Origin: Amycolatopsis nivea
Lineage (GTDB): Bacteria; Actinomycetota; Actinomycetes; Mycobacteriales; Pseudonocardiaceae
NCBI RefSeq assembly: GCF_004522235.1
Contig: NZ_SDLT01000024.1
Location: 1 to 64,000 of the forward strand
Direction: 5' to 3'
DNA: 64,000 bases
Below are positions 25,570-34,198 of this stretch, in pieces. The notes under the pieces are model-generated. The model was not told the origin of the DNA. It worked only from the letters and a program-made list of their open reading frames with translations, and searched no databases. Numbering within the stretch: position 1 is the stretch's first letter; the number at the start of each line of letters is the position of its first letter. Both the position numbers and the translations under genes were made by a program.

Positions 25570-25986
25570 ATGAGCACGCTGACCGACCATGATCTCGAGT
25601 TCCTCCGCCGTCCCCTGCACGGCTTCCTGACCGTCGCCGCCGGACCGCGTCCGCCGCAGCCGCGGCCGGTGTGGTTCGAGGCCGCCGATGACGGGACGAT
25701 CCAGCTGTTCACCGCGCCGGACTCGGCGAAGATCCGCCAGCTGCGCGAGGATCCGCGCGCGTCGATCGTCGTCGCGGCTCCGGTCGGCGAACCGGAGCGC
25801 TGGGTGTCCGTCGCCGGGCGCGTCACGATCGAGGAAGACGGCGGGCACGACCTCGCCCGCAGGCTCGCCGCCCGGTACTGGGACCTCAGCACCGACGAGG
25901 GCGCGGCCGGGCTCAAGATCCTCGAAGAGCTGCCGCAGGTCCGGATCGTCATTCACCCGGAGAAAGTGCACCGCTACGCGTTCTGA
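25570..25986 (+). CDS. PPOX-class flavin/F420 oxidoreductase-like protein
   Basis: A 138-aa single-domain split-barrel protein of the pyridoxamine 5'-phosphate oxidase class. FLTVAAGPRPPQPRPVWFE and KIRQLREDPRASIVVAAPVG are the usual cofactor-binding strands; the C-terminus RIVIHPEKVHRYAF is typical of the F420-binding group in actinobacteria. Cofactor choice (F420, FMN or heme) cannot be told from sequence alone. It is divergent from an AraC regulator and its last 38 bases overlap the end of the convergent membrane gene. Confidence 0.8.
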   Translation: MSTLTDHDLEFLRRPLHGFLTVAAGPRPPQPRPVWFEAADDGTIQLFTAPDSAKIRQLREDPRASIVVAAPVGEPERWVSVAGRVTIEEDGGHDLARRLAARYWDLSTDEGAAGLKILEELPQVRIVIHPEKVHRYAF

Positions 25987-26353
25987 CCCGTCCGCGGACC
26001 TCCCGCACCAGCAGCACCAGACCGCAGACCACGCACACCGCTTCGGTGATCACGCCCCAGTACTCGTACTGGCTGTTGAACTGGTCGCGCACGCCGTAGA
26101 AGCCGACCGTCACCGACAGCAGGTACGCCAGCAGCGTCACGCCGCCGAAGCCCAGCGTGAAGAACGCCGGCAGCCAATGCCGCCAGGCGAGCAGCGCGAT
26201 CGCGATCACCACGCCAGCGACGCCGTTCACCAGGAAAAGCGGCCCCACCACCGGGATGTCCGCGTAGCCGCTGCCCCAATACAGATAGAAGTGGATCGCC
26301 GCCGAGCCCGCCAGGCCAGCCGCGCCGAGTGCGCGCATCCAGGTCGTCAGCAT
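25949..26353 (-). CDS. Four-helix membrane protein, unknown function
   Basis: 134 aa with four predicted transmembrane helices (for example ALGAAGLAGSAAIHFYLYW, VVIAIALLAWRHWLPAFF and AVCVVCGLVLLV). The ATG at 26353 has a GGAAGGAGA ribosome site eight bases upstream; frames beginning earlier have none. I do not recognise a specific family. It is divergent from the Rieske lipoprotein gene, about 100 bases apart, so the two may share control. Confidence 0.7.
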   Translation of the reverse strand: MLTTWMRALGAAGLAGSAAIHFYLYWGSGYADIPVVGPLFLVNGVAGVVIAIALLAWRHWLPAFFTLGFGGVTLLAYLLSVTVGFYGVRDQFNSQYEYWGVITEAVCVVCGLVLLVREVRGRVRTRSGALSPGE

Positions 26354-26454
26354 GGGCGTCTCCTTCCGTGCGGAAAGCCGGATACGGACTACACGCACGG
26401 AAGGCCGCGGCGGTTCACGGGCAACTCGGACCGCCGCGGTTCGTTGCACTGGGC

Positions 26455-26874
26455 ATGACTGCCGAACTGCACTCCCGCCGCGCCGCCCTCGCCTGCGGGG
26501 CGACCGTCGCGGGCACCGTCACCCTCGCCGCGTGCGGGGCCGGGGGCCAAGAGCCCAAGTCGGCCCCGCCGAAGCCGGGCGGGAAGGTGATCGCACTGGC
26601 GGAAGTGCCGGTGGGACAAGCGAAATACGCGAAGCTGATGAACGGCGACAACGTGGTCGTCGCGCAGCCGACAGCGGGGAAGGTCGTCTGTTTCAGCGCC
26701 GTCTGCACGCATCAAGGCTGCGAAGTGAACCCGCCGCAGAACGGCCAGGTGCGCTGCCCTTGCCACGGTTCGGTATTCGACGCGTTGACCGGCGCGGTGA
26801 AGCAGGGACCGGCGAGCACGCCACTGGCCGCAGTGGCGGTGAAGATCCAGAACGGGGACATCGTCTCCGCATGA
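26455..26874 (+). CDS. Rieske [2Fe-2S] lipoprotein
   Basis: A 139-aa electron-transfer protein anchored outside the membrane. The N-terminus has a twin-arginine motif (SRRAALACG) and a lipobox TLAAC (Cys 27), so it should be exported folded by Tat and lipidated. The cluster ligands are in CTHQGC and CPCHGS, followed by the family end (GPASTPLAAVAVKI). No cytochrome b or oxygenase partner is next to it; its electron partner is unknown. The ATG at 26455 is chosen because the signal sequence begins there. Confidence 0.92.
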   Translation: MTAELHSRRAALACGATVAGTVTLAACGAGGQEPKSAPPKPGGKVIALAEVPVGQAKYAKLMNGDNVVVAQPTAGKVVCFSAVCTHQGCEVNPPQNGQVRCPCHGSVFDALTGAVKQGPASTPLAAVAVKIQNGDIVSA

Positions 26875-26881
26875 CCGGAAT

Positions 26882-26916
26882 CGCCCTTTGTGGACGCTCA
26901 CCGTCCACAAAGGGCG
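26882..26916. terminator. Bidirectional hairpin between Rieske and EIIA genes
   Basis: CGCCCTTTGTGGACG and CGTCCACAAAGGGCG form a perfect 15-bp stem with a five-base loop. It lies between two convergent stops (26874 and 26923) and probably ends both transcripts. Confidence 0.8.
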
Positions 26917-26922
26917 TTCGGC

Positions 26923-27378
26923 TCAATCGTTCCAGGTGAAAAGCTCGTCCCCGGCGGCGACCGTGCGGCCGCCTTCGAGGCCGGCGAGGACGTCGGCGGA
27001 CGCGTCGAGCCCGACGACCGGGACGATCGGCGAGTAGCCCTTGGCGGCGACCGCCTCCGGGTCCCAGCCCACGATCGGCTGGCCAGCCCGCACCTTCTCG
27101 CCCTTGACGACGTGCAGGGTGAACCCCTCGCCCTTCTCCTTGACCGTGTCGATGCCGAGGTGCACGAGCACCGCGCGGCCGTCCTCAGTGGCCACGACGT
27201 ACGCGTGCGGGTGCAGCGTCACCACGGTCCCGTCGACCGGGGCGACCGCGTCGGCGCGGCCGCCGGACGGCTTCACCGCGATGCCGGGGCCGACCATCGC
27301 CTCGGCGAACACCGGGTCCGGCACCTCGGTGATCGCGACGACATCGCCGGTAACCGGGCTCAGGATCGGCAGGCTCAC
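26923..27378 (-). CDS. crr: PTS EIIA, glucose/GlcNAc type
   Basis: Phosphocarrier that passes phosphate from HPr to EIIB. 151 aa from a GTG overlapping the EIIB stop. The active His is in VLVHLGIDTVK, the second conserved His in TLHPHAYVV, and VDGTVVTL and FTLHVVKGEKV complete the beta-sandwich signature. The pair EIIB-EIIA is transcribed away from dasR and the EIIC gene, with the dre site between them. The symbol crr follows Streptomyces use for the global EIIA. Confidence 0.93.
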   Translation of the reverse strand: MSLPILSPVTGDVVAITEVPDPVFAEAMVGPGIAVKPSGGRADAVAPVDGTVVTLHPHAYVVATEDGRAVLVHLGIDTVKEKGEGFTLHVVKGEKVRAGQPIVGWDPEAVAAKGYSPIVPVVGLDASADVLAGLEGGRTVAAGDELFTWND

Positions 27379-27611
27379 ATCAAGTCCTCGATGTCGCTGG
27401 CGATGGTGTCCGCCTCCGGGCCGACGATGACCTGGACCGCCGAGCCCATCTTCACGACGCCCATCGCGCCGGCCGACTTCAGCGCGGCCTCGTCCACCAA
27501 GGACATGTCCTCGATCTCGCACCGCAGCCGCGTGATGCAGCCCTCGATCTCGACGAGATTGTCCGCGCCGCCGAGCGCCGCGAGAATCTTTTCCGGCCTG
27601 TCATCCGCCAT
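27375..27611 (-). CDS. PTS EIIB, GlcNAc type
   Basis: 78-aa domain that carries the phosphocysteine and hands phosphate to the sugar in EIIC. The active Cys is in EIEGCITRLRCEI, the glucose/GlcNAc-family pattern, and the C-terminus (VQVIVGPEADTIASDIE) fits. Stand-alone EIIB and EIIC proteins, rather than a fused EIICB, are the arrangement known for the N-acetylglucosamine system of Streptomyces. First gene of the EIIB-EIIA pair. Confidence 0.92.
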   Translation of the reverse strand: MADDRPEKILAALGGADNLVEIEGCITRLRCEIEDMSLVDEAALKSAGAMGVVKMGSAVQVIVGPEADTIASDIEDLM

Positions 27612-27768
27612 CGCGGCCTCCTCGTATCCCGTTGGTTTTCCACCTGGAACAGGTGCGCTCCGCCACCATTACTACGCCGTTTGCCACGTTGCCGAGCGAG
27701 CCCGGCCACGAACGGATAACGGTGGTTGACACCTGCTCGCGCTGCGGAGCATCCTGCCCCATCAGATC

Positions 27769-27784
27769 ATTGGTCTAGACCGGA
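27769..27784. promoter_or_regulatory. DasR operator (dre) before dasR
   Basis: ATTGGTCTAGACCGGA contains TGGTCTAGACC, which matches the dre consensus ACTGGTCTAGACCAGT at 13 of 16 positions. A TTGACA (27726-27731) upstream could be the -35 of the dasR promoter, which would place the operator just past the start of transcription. The 245-base intergenic region also serves the divergent EIIB gene, so one site may control both. Confidence 0.85.
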
Positions 27785-27856
27785 ACGTACCAATCTTCCG
27801 GCGCGGACGCGAGCACCGGCCCCGGTGCGCGAGAAGCGAGGGAGGGTGACACCGAG

Positions 27857-28654
27857 ATGAGTGCGGCCGCGCACATTCCGCCGTCCGACCCCGCCGACCG
27901 CGTCGTCAACGGGCCGACCCCGAAGCACGCCCAGCTGCGGGAGATCCTGCGCCGCCTGGTGGAGCGCGAGCTCCCGCCGGGCTCGCCGATCCCGTCCGAG
28001 CGAGAGCTCGCGCAGCACTACGGCGTTTCGAGGCTCACCGTCCGCTCGGCGATCGGGAAGCTCGTCGAGGAAGGACTGCTGGCCCGGGTCAGGGGCAAGG
28101 GCACCTTCACCGCCGCCCGGCGGATGGAACTGCAGGTGTACCTGATGTCGTTCACCGACGACATGCGCCGGCGCGGGCTCACCCCGACCACCGAAGTGAT
28201 CTCGACCTCGACCGAGGTCCCGCCGGTGACTTCGGCGCACGCGCTCGGCCTCGCCGAGGGCGTGGCGGCGCACCGGCTCGTGCGGCTGCGGCGCGCCGAC
28301 GGCGTCCCGCTGGCCGTGGAGCGCGGCTGGTACCACGCGGGCCGGACTCCCGGCCTGCTCGACCTCGACCTGACCCGTTCGCTGTACGCCCAGCTGGCCG
28401 ACGCGTTCTCGCTCCGGCCGGACCAGGCGTACCAGACGGTGTGGGCCGAATCCGCGGACCGCGAAACGGCGCGCCTGCTCGGCATGCGCACCGGCAGTCC
28501 GCTCCTGGTGTTCCGCCGGGTTTCCAGCTCCGGCGGCGAACCGGTCGAGGACATGACGTCCTGGTACCGGGGCGACCACTACCAGGTGACCATGCAGCTG
28601 GACCGGAACTCCCCGGGTTCCGGCGACCAACCCCACAATGGAGGTATCCGATGA
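27857..28654 (+). CDS. dasR: GntR/HutC-family regulator DasR
   Basis: 265 aa: winged HTH at about residues 20-90 (GSPIPSERELAQHYGVSRLT, EEGLLARVRGKGTFTAAR) and a UTRA ligand domain at about 105-245. In Streptomyces DasR represses GlcNAc uptake, chitinase and antibiotic genes and is released by glucosamine-6-phosphate. The cis dre site, and an EIIC gene that starts inside its stop codon (ATGA), make this assignment firm. An ortholog outside the PTS locus cannot be excluded. Confidence 0.92.
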   Translation: MSAAAHIPPSDPADRVVNGPTPKHAQLREILRRLVERELPPGSPIPSERELAQHYGVSRLTVRSAIGKLVEEGLLARVRGKGTFTAARRMELQVYLMSFTDDMRRRGLTPTTEVISTSTEVPPVTSAHALGLAEGVAAHRLVRLRRADGVPLAVERGWYHAGRTPGLLDLDLTRSLYAQLADAFSLRPDQAYQTVWAESADRETARLLGMRTGSPLLVFRRVSSSGGEPVEDMTSWYRGDHYQVTMQLDRNSPGSGDQPHNGGIR

Positions 28655-29892
28655 GCGCCACCACCGCGGCTGGGGCCAGCGGGAAGAAGAAGGGCGGCGG
28701 CGGCCTTGCCGGGCTGCAGCGCTTCGGCCGCAGCCTCATGCTGCCGATCGCCACGCTGCCCGCGGCCGGTCTGCTGAACCGGCTCGGCCAGGACGACGTC
28801 CTCGGCAAGGACGGCCTGAACTGGGGCAAGGCCGCCGACGTGATCGGCGCGGCGGGCGGCGGCATCTTCGACTGGCTGCCGCTGATCTTCGCGATCGGCA
28901 TCGCGGTCGGCTTCGCCCGCAAGGGCGACGGGTCGACCGCCGTCGCGGCCGTCATCGGCTGGGTCGTGTTCAACAAGGTGATCCAGGCGATCGCCCCGAT
29001 CAAGAGCCAGCAGGGCTACAAGCCCGGCTGGGACCTCGCGCCGATCCACTGGCCCTACAGCGTGCTGACCGGCATCGTGTCCGGCATCGTGGCGGCCCTG
29101 CTGTGGCAGCGCTACCACCGGATCAAGCTGCCGTCCTGGCTGGCCTTCTTCGGCGGCCGCCGGTTCGTGCCGATCATCACCGCGCTGGCGATGATCGTGC
29201 TCGGCGTGATCTTCGGCCTGCTCTTCAAGTACGTCGACCAGGGCATCACCTCGGCGGGCGAGGCCGTCGTCGGCTCGCCGGTCCTCGGCGGCGGCATCTA
29301 CGGCCTGCTCAACCGCCTGCTCATCCCGATCGGCCTGCACCAGCTGCTGAACGTGCCGGTGTGGTTCATCTTCGGCGGCGGCGACCTCACCAACTTCTTC
29401 CACCACGTGCAGGGCTCCGGCGCGTTCATGACCGGGTTCTTCCCGATCATGATGTTCGCCCTCCCGGCGGCGGCGTTCGCGATCGTGCACACCGCGCGTC
29501 CCGGCCAGCGCAAGCTCGTCGGCAGCATCATGATCTCGGCCGCGCTCACCGCCTTCATCACCGGCGTCACCGAGCCGATCGAGTTCGCGTTCATGTTCGT
29601 CGCGTGGCCGCTGTACATCTTCCACGCGGTGATGACCGGCGTCTCGCTCGCGGTCTGCAACGCGCTGGGCATCCACCTCGGCTTCTCGTTCTCCGGCGGC
29701 GCGATCGACTTCGCGCTGAACTCGTCGCTGGACACCGCGCACAAGGCGTGGCTGCTGATCCCGATCGGGCTCGTGTTCGCCGTGATCTACTACGTCGTGT
29801 TCCGCGTCGTGATCACCAAGTTCAACCTGCGCACGCCGGGCCGCGAGGACGACTCGATCGAGGGCGACCTCGAGCGCACGGCCGCGAAGTAA
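28651..29892 (+). CDS. PTS EIIC permease, N-acetylglucosamine type
   Basis: Membrane permease that imports and phosphorylates amino sugar. 413 aa with about ten transmembrane helices; the glucose-family signature GVTEPIEFAF and the segments GLHQLLNVPVWFIFGGG and HLGFSFSGGAIDFAL are present. The ATG overlaps the dasR stop and has a GGAGG site. It lacks fused A or B domains, which are supplied by the divergent pair. GlcNAc as substrate is inferred from DasR and the domain split (NagE2-like). Confidence 0.92.
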   Translation: MSATTAAGASGKKKGGGGLAGLQRFGRSLMLPIATLPAAGLLNRLGQDDVLGKDGLNWGKAADVIGAAGGGIFDWLPLIFAIGIAVGFARKGDGSTAVAAVIGWVVFNKVIQAIAPIKSQQGYKPGWDLAPIHWPYSVLTGIVSGIVAALLWQRYHRIKLPSWLAFFGGRRFVPIITALAMIVLGVIFGLLFKYVDQGITSAGEAVVGSPVLGGGIYGLLNRLLIPIGLHQLLNVPVWFIFGGGDLTNFFHHVQGSGAFMTGFFPIMMFALPAAAFAIVHTARPGQRKLVGSIMISAALTAFITGVTEPIEFAFMFVAWPLYIFHAVMTGVSLAVCNALGIHLGFSFSGGAIDFALNSSLDTAHKAWLLIPIGLVFAVIYYVVFRVVITKFNLRTPGREDDSIEGDLERTAAK

Positions 29893-29920
29893 CACCCGAG
29901 AAAAGCAAGAGAGGTACACC

Positions 29921-30190
29921 ATGCCGGAGAAACGCGTCACCGTGGCCAGCAAGGTGGGGCTGCACGCCCGGCCGGCCGCACTGGTCGCCAAGGCGGCCGC
30001 GGCCCAGCCCGTCGCGGTCCAGATCGCCAAGGACGGCGGCGACCCGGTGGCCGCCGGCAGCGTCCTCAACCTGATGACCCTCGCCGCCGCGTACGGCGAC
30101 GAGGTCGTCATCAGCGCCGAGGGAGACGGTGCCGAGGCGGCGGTCGAGGCCGTCGCCGAGCTGGTCGCCACCGATCTCGACGCTCAGTAG
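29921..30190 (+). CDS. ptsH: Phosphocarrier protein HPr
   Basis: 89-aa general PTS phosphocarrier. Phosphorylated His is in KVGLHARPAALV; the Ser-46-equivalent region is AAGSVLNLMTLAAAYGDEV, without a clear HPr-kinase motif. It lies 28 bases after the EIIC gene with its own ribosome site and is followed by a terminator. Enzyme I (ptsI) is not in this window. Confidence 0.95.
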   Translation: MPEKRVTVASKVGLHARPAALVAKAAAAQPVAVQIAKDGGDPVAAGSVLNLMTLAAAYGDEVVISAEGDGAEAAVEAVAELVATDLDAQ

Positions 30191-30214
30191 CGATACCGCT
30201 CCACGGGGAAAACA

Positions 30215-30259
30215 CGAACCGTGCGGGGCTCCCGGACTTCCGGGGCCCCGCACGGTTCG
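30215..30259 (+). terminator. Terminator of the dasR-EIIC-ptsH operon
   Basis: CGAACCGTGCGGGGC pairs with GCCCCGCACGGTTCG across a short loop that also contains CCCGGACTTCCGGG. It starts 25 bases past the ptsH stop. One of the strongest hairpins in the window. Confidence 0.85.
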
Positions 30260-30315
30260 TTCGCGCCGGGGCACTGCGGAACAGCCCGGCGGCGGGTCCT
30301 ATTACGCTGGCGGGC

Positions 30316-31131
30316 ATGGAGAGTCTGCGCCTGATCGACGAATGGCCAGTGGACAACGCCGCGGCCGGAGCGGTCTCCGCTTCCGGCGAGGTGCGCGGAC
30401 GCCACGGCGACCCGGCCCGCCCGTTCCGGCTCGCGTCGGTCACCAAACTGCTCACCGCCTACGCCGCGCACATCGCGATCGAAGAGGGCGTCGTCGAACT
30501 CGACACGCCTGCCGGGCCGGAAGGCTCCACCGTCGCGCATCTGCTCGCGCACACCTCCGGGCTCGCCTTCGACGCGCACAAGGCGATGGCCGAGCCGGGC
30601 ACGCGCAGGCTGTACTCCAACGCCGGGTTCGAGGAACTCGCCGACGCGCTGGCCGAGCACTCCGGCATCGCCTTCGCCGAGTACCAGCGGGAAGCGCTTT
30701 TCGAACCGCTGGGCATGACGTCGACCCGGCTGGACGGCTCCCCCGCCGCGGGCGCGGTGTCCACATTGGACGATCTGCTCCGGTTCGCCGCGGAACTGCA
30801 GGCGCCCAAGCTGCTCGCGCCGGAAACCCTCAGTGCGGCCACGGAAATCGCGTTCCCCGGACTGAACGGCGTGCTGCCCGGCTTCGGGCACCAGAAGCCG
30901 AACGACTGGGGCCTCGGCTTCGAGTTGCGCGACCACAAGAGCCCGCACTGGACGGGCGCGAACAGTTCGCCGCGCACGTTCGGTCACTTCGGGCAGTCCG
31001 GCACCTTCCTGTGGGTGGACCCGGAAGCGGGACACGCCTGCGTCGCGCTCGCCGACCGTTCGTTCGGGCCGTGGGCGGCGCAAGTGTGGCCGCCGTTCAC
31101 TGACGCCGTGCTGGCGGAACTCTCCGCGTGA
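30316..31131 (+). CDS. Serine hydrolase of the beta-lactamase/DD-peptidase class
   Basis: 271 aa with the class C-type active site: SVTK (SxxK), YSNAGFE (YxN) and a terminal HFGQSGTF in the place of the KTG box. No signal peptide is seen, so it is likely cytosolic, unlike true penicillin-binding proteins. Such proteins may be esterases or peptidases; substrate unknown. The following lipoprotein gene begins inside its stop codon (GTGA). Confidence 0.85.
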   Translation: MESLRLIDEWPVDNAAAGAVSASGEVRGRHGDPARPFRLASVTKLLTAYAAHIAIEEGVVELDTPAGPEGSTVAHLLAHTSGLAFDAHKAMAEPGTRRLYSNAGFEELADALAEHSGIAFAEYQREALFEPLGMTSTRLDGSPAAGAVSTLDDLLRFAAELQAPKLLAPETLSAATEIAFPGLNGVLPGFGHQKPNDWGLGFELRDHKSPHWTGANSSPRTFGHFGQSGTFLWVDPEAGHACVALADRSFGPWAAQVWPPFTDAVLAELSA

Positions 31132-32624
31132 GACTCCGCTGGGCGCTGGCCGCTCTGCTGCTCGTCGCGGGTTGTTCCGCACCGGCCGCGCAAACCCAAG
31201 CGCCCCAAGCATTGCCCGCGCCGGACGCGCCGCTTCCGTTGGGCACCAACGGGGCCGCGGCACCGAAACTCGACTGGGCACCGTGCCATGGCAGTTTCCA
31301 GTGCGCGACGGCACCGGTTCCGTTGAGCTACCGCGAACCCGACGGCGCGAAGCTGAATCTCTCGGTGATCCGCATGCCCGCCACCGATCCCGCGCATCGC
31401 GTCGGGTCGCTGATGATCAATTTCGGCGGGCCGGGCACTGACGGCGTCGGCGAGCTGATGCGGTTCGGCCCGCGGTACCCCGAACAGCTGCGGGCCAAGT
31501 TCGACCTGGTGAGCTTCGATCCGCGCGGAATCGGCGGCAGCGCCCCGGTGCAGTGCCCGGGGACTCCGCCCGCCGCCGGTTCGCCGCTGCGGGACAGCGC
31601 GGCGTTCTGGACCGCCAGCGCGGCCGTCGGCAAGGCGTGCGCGGCTGGCACCGGTGCCGAGCTGTCGCACCTGTCGACGGCGAATGTCGCGCGGGACATG
31701 GATTTGCTGAGGCAGGCGCTGGGCGAGCAGCAGCTGAACTTCTACGGCTATTCCTACGGCACGTATCTCGGCGGCACCTACGCGAACCTGTTCCCCGGCA
31801 AGCTGCGCGCGATGGTCCTCGACGGAACGCTCGACCTCGTCGCGAATTCCACCGGACAGCCGGGCCAGCAGCAGAAACCGGTCGACGTGCGCGCCGACGT
31901 CGCGACTGCCCAGCAACAGGAACTCGAAGCGTTCTTCGCTGCCTGCAACGCGGCGGGGCCGGGCAAATGCGCGTTCGCCGGAGGTGACCTGAAGCAGAAA
32001 TTCGCCGCGGTGTTCGACCGGCTGACGCACGGTCCGGTCGGCGGCATGACGGTGGCGTCGCTGATGGAAACGATCGACCGGGCGTTGTATCAGTCGTCCC
32101 GGTGGCCGCGGCTGGCGAAGACGCTCGCCGCGCTCGTGCCGTCGTCGCCAGTCTCCCCCGTGCCCGTGCTGGATCCGCGCGTGCCGACGCATTCGCCCGG
32201 GTTCCTGGCGGTGCAGTGCCTGGACAGCGAACTGCCGCAGGACACCGCCAAGTACGCCCAACTCGCTGCGGAAGAAGCGAAACGGCAGCCGTATTTCGGT
32301 GTCGCGCCAGTGTTTTCGATGGCGCAGTGCGTCGGCTGGCCCGCCCGGGACGAAGACCGGTACCTCGGACCGTGGAACCGGCCGCGGCAGCATCCGATCC
32401 TGATCCTGGCCAACCGGAACGACCCGGTCACCCCGCTTGCCAACGCCCAGGCCACCGCACGGGAACTCGGCGACGGTCACGTAGTCGTGGTCGACGGTGC
32501 CGGACACACCACGCTCGACGTGCCCAGCACAGCCGCTTCCGCAGCGATGGCACGGTATTTCACCGATCTGACGGTGCCTCCGGAAGGGACGGTCTACCCG
32601 CCGGAGGTCCGGCCGTTCCCCTAG
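31128..32624 (+). CDS. Secreted alpha/beta-hydrolase (tripeptidyl aminopeptidase-like)
   Basis: 498-aa lipoprotein: signal helix and lipobox LLVAGC near residue 16. The alpha/beta-hydrolase fold shows the oxyanion stretch MINFGGPGTDGVG, nucleophile GYSYGTYLGG and the C-terminal TAP-like part with NRNDPVTPLANA and the catalytic His in GAGHTTLD. Related Streptomyces enzymes remove tripeptides from secreted proteins. Translationally coupled to the serine hydrolase before it; its stop overlaps the stop of the convergent dehydrogenase gene. Confidence 0.88.
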   Translation: MRLRWALAALLLVAGCSAPAAQTQAPQALPAPDAPLPLGTNGAAAPKLDWAPCHGSFQCATAPVPLSYREPDGAKLNLSVIRMPATDPAHRVGSLMINFGGPGTDGVGELMRFGPRYPEQLRAKFDLVSFDPRGIGGSAPVQCPGTPPAAGSPLRDSAAFWTASAAVGKACAAGTGAELSHLSTANVARDMDLLRQALGEQQLNFYGYSYGTYLGGTYANLFPGKLRAMVLDGTLDLVANSTGQPGQQQKPVDVRADVATAQQQELEAFFAACNAAGPGKCAFAGGDLKQKFAAVFDRLTHGPVGGMTVASLMETIDRALYQSSRWPRLAKTLAALVPSSPVSPVPVLDPRVPTHSPGFLAVQCLDSELPQDTAKYAQLAAEEAKRQPYFGVAPVFSMAQCVGWPARDEDRYLGPWNRPRQHPILILANRNDPVTPLANAQATARELGDGHVVVVDGAGHTTLDVPSTAASAAMARYFTDLTVPPEGTVYPPEVRPFP

Positions 32625-33574
32625 CCGTTCAGCACGTTGATCGGCTCGCCCGCTTGGAACGCGGCGATGTCCTCGACCGCGCCGCCGTAGAAGATCTCGT
32701 ACGTTTCCCGGCTCACGTAACCGATGTGCGGCGTCAGGATCGCGTTGTCCAACGTCCGCAGCGGGTGATCTGAGGGCAGCGGCTCTACGTCATAGACGTC
32801 CAGGGCGGCCGCCGCGATCGTCTTGCCGCGCAGCGCCTCCACCAACGCCGATTCGTCGACAATCGGCCCGCGCGAAGTGTTCACCAGGAGTGCGGTCGGC
32901 TTCATCGCGGCGAGTTCGGCAGCACCGACCAAACCGCGAGTGCGCTCGGACAGGACCAAGTGGACCGACAGAACATCGGACTGCGCGAACAGGTCCTCTT
33001 TGGACACTGCGGTGACCCCGTGCTCGGCAGCCCGCTCCGGAGTGAGATTCTGGCTCCACGCAATCGGTTTCATCCCGAACGCCTGGCCGATCCGCGCGAC
33101 CTCGGCTCCCAGCCTGCCGAGCCCGAGCAGGCCGAGCGTCTTCTCCCGCAACGCCATCCCGAGACCGACCTGCCAGCCGCCCTCGCGCATCGAACGGAAC
33201 TCGAGCGGCAGATTGCGCGCACCGGCCAGGATCAGCGCCCAGGCGTGTTCGACGGTCGGCGCGGCGAGCGCCCCGGTCGCGGACACCACGACACCGCGGC
33301 GCTTCGCCGCGTCCAGATCGATCGCCGCGTTCCGCCGGCCGGTGCTCACCAGCAGTTTCAGCTCCGGCAACCGGTCGAACACCGCGGCCGGGAACGGCGT
33401 GCGCTCGCGCATCGCGACCACGACGTCGAACCCGGCCAGCCGCGCGACGACCTCGTCCGGCCCGGCGAACGGCTCGGTGAACACCTCGATCTCCGCCCCG
33501 AGCGGCTCCCAGTCCGCACACTGGAGAGCCACGTTCTGGTAGTCGTCGAGGATCGCGATCTTCATGCCGCCCAC
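32621..33574 (-). CDS. D-2-hydroxyacid dehydrogenase
   Basis: NAD-dependent oxidoreductase of the phosphoglycerate/glycerate dehydrogenase superfamily, 317 aa. The Rossmann loop is LGLGRLGAEVARIGQAFG; the catalytic triad appears as Arg in NTSRGPIVDE, Glu in DVYDVEPLPSDHP and His in LTPHIGYVS. It lacks the C-terminal ACT domain of SerA, so it acts on another small hydroxyacid. Stop codons of this gene and the convergent hydrolase overlap. Confidence 0.9.
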   Translation of the reverse strand: MGGMKIAILDDYQNVALQCADWEPLGAEIEVFTEPFAGPDEVVARLAGFDVVVAMRERTPFPAAVFDRLPELKLLVSTGRRNAAIDLDAAKRRGVVVSATGALAAPTVEHAWALILAGARNLPLEFRSMREGGWQVGLGMALREKTLGLLGLGRLGAEVARIGQAFGMKPIAWSQNLTPERAAEHGVTAVSKEDLFAQSDVLSVHLVLSERTRGLVGAAELAAMKPTALLVNTSRGPIVDESALVEALRGKTIAAAALDVYDVEPLPSDHPLRTLDNAILTPHIGYVSRETYEIFYGGAVEDIAAFQAGEPINVLNG

Positions 33575-33587
33575 CGTAACCCGCGGG

Positions 33588-34154
33588 TCAGGCGTTGCGC
33601 GCCCGCTCGATGATCTCGTCGATCACATCGTTCTTCGCGTCGGCGTAGTTCTGCACGTACTCCCAGACCTGCGCGGCGAGTTCGCGTTTCTTCGCCAGGT
33701 ACAGCGCCAGTTCCTCCGGATGGCTGCGCAGCCGGTCGCGGAACAGCCGGTAGCGCTCGGTCTGGCCGTTGCCGGGCGAATGGACGTGCAGGTTGATGTT
33801 CGTGTCCGGGCCCTTGAACAGGCGGTGTTTCTCCCAGTCCGGCTCGCGGATCACCAGCCGGTAGCCCGCCGCTTCGAGGTCGGGGACGTACGCGTCCTCG
33901 TCGTCCGAATCCGGCACTTCGAGCAGAATGTCGACGATCGGTTTGGCGGCGAGCCCCGGCACCGAGGTGGACCCGACGTGTTCGAGCAGGAGCACGCGAT
34001 CCCCGAGCGCCGCGCGGATCCGCTGTTCCTCGCGTTCGTAGAGCCGCGGCCATTCCGGGTCGTACTCGGCGAGCGTGATAGTGGTGCCGAGTTTAGGTGC
34101 CTCGCCAACCCACGCCGCTTGGATTTCTTTCTCGCCGAACTGTTGCCTGGTCAC
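33588..34154 (-). CDS. GrpB/UPF0157 family protein
   Basis: 188 aa of the UPF0157 nucleotidyltransferase-like fold: LLLEHVGSTSVPGLAAKPIVDILLEV is split around the conserved GS and D residues, and the C-terminal NDVIDEIIERA helix is typical. The molecular role of the family is not settled. The GTG at 34154 has a GGGGGA site seven bases upstream. It may form a unit with the dehydrogenase gene 13 bases downstream. Confidence 0.85.
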   Translation of the reverse strand: MTRQQFGEKEIQAAWVGEAPKLGTTITLAEYDPEWPRLYEREEQRIRAALGDRVLLLEHVGSTSVPGLAAKPIVDILLEVPDSDDEDAYVPDLEAAGYRLVIREPDWEKHRLFKGPDTNINLHVHSPGNGQTERYRLFRDRLRSHPEELALYLAKKRELAAQVWEYVQNYADAKNDVIDEIIERARNA

Positions 34155-34198
34155 CGTGATTCCCCCTGTTGCTGGCTGAAAAGCAGCCCGCCAGGATA

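Noticed and set aside
27630..27660. Second dre site in front of the EIIB gene (TGGTTTTCCACC)
   Set aside because: The GGT and ACC half-sites are one base too far apart and the centre does not match; only the site at 27769 is convincing.
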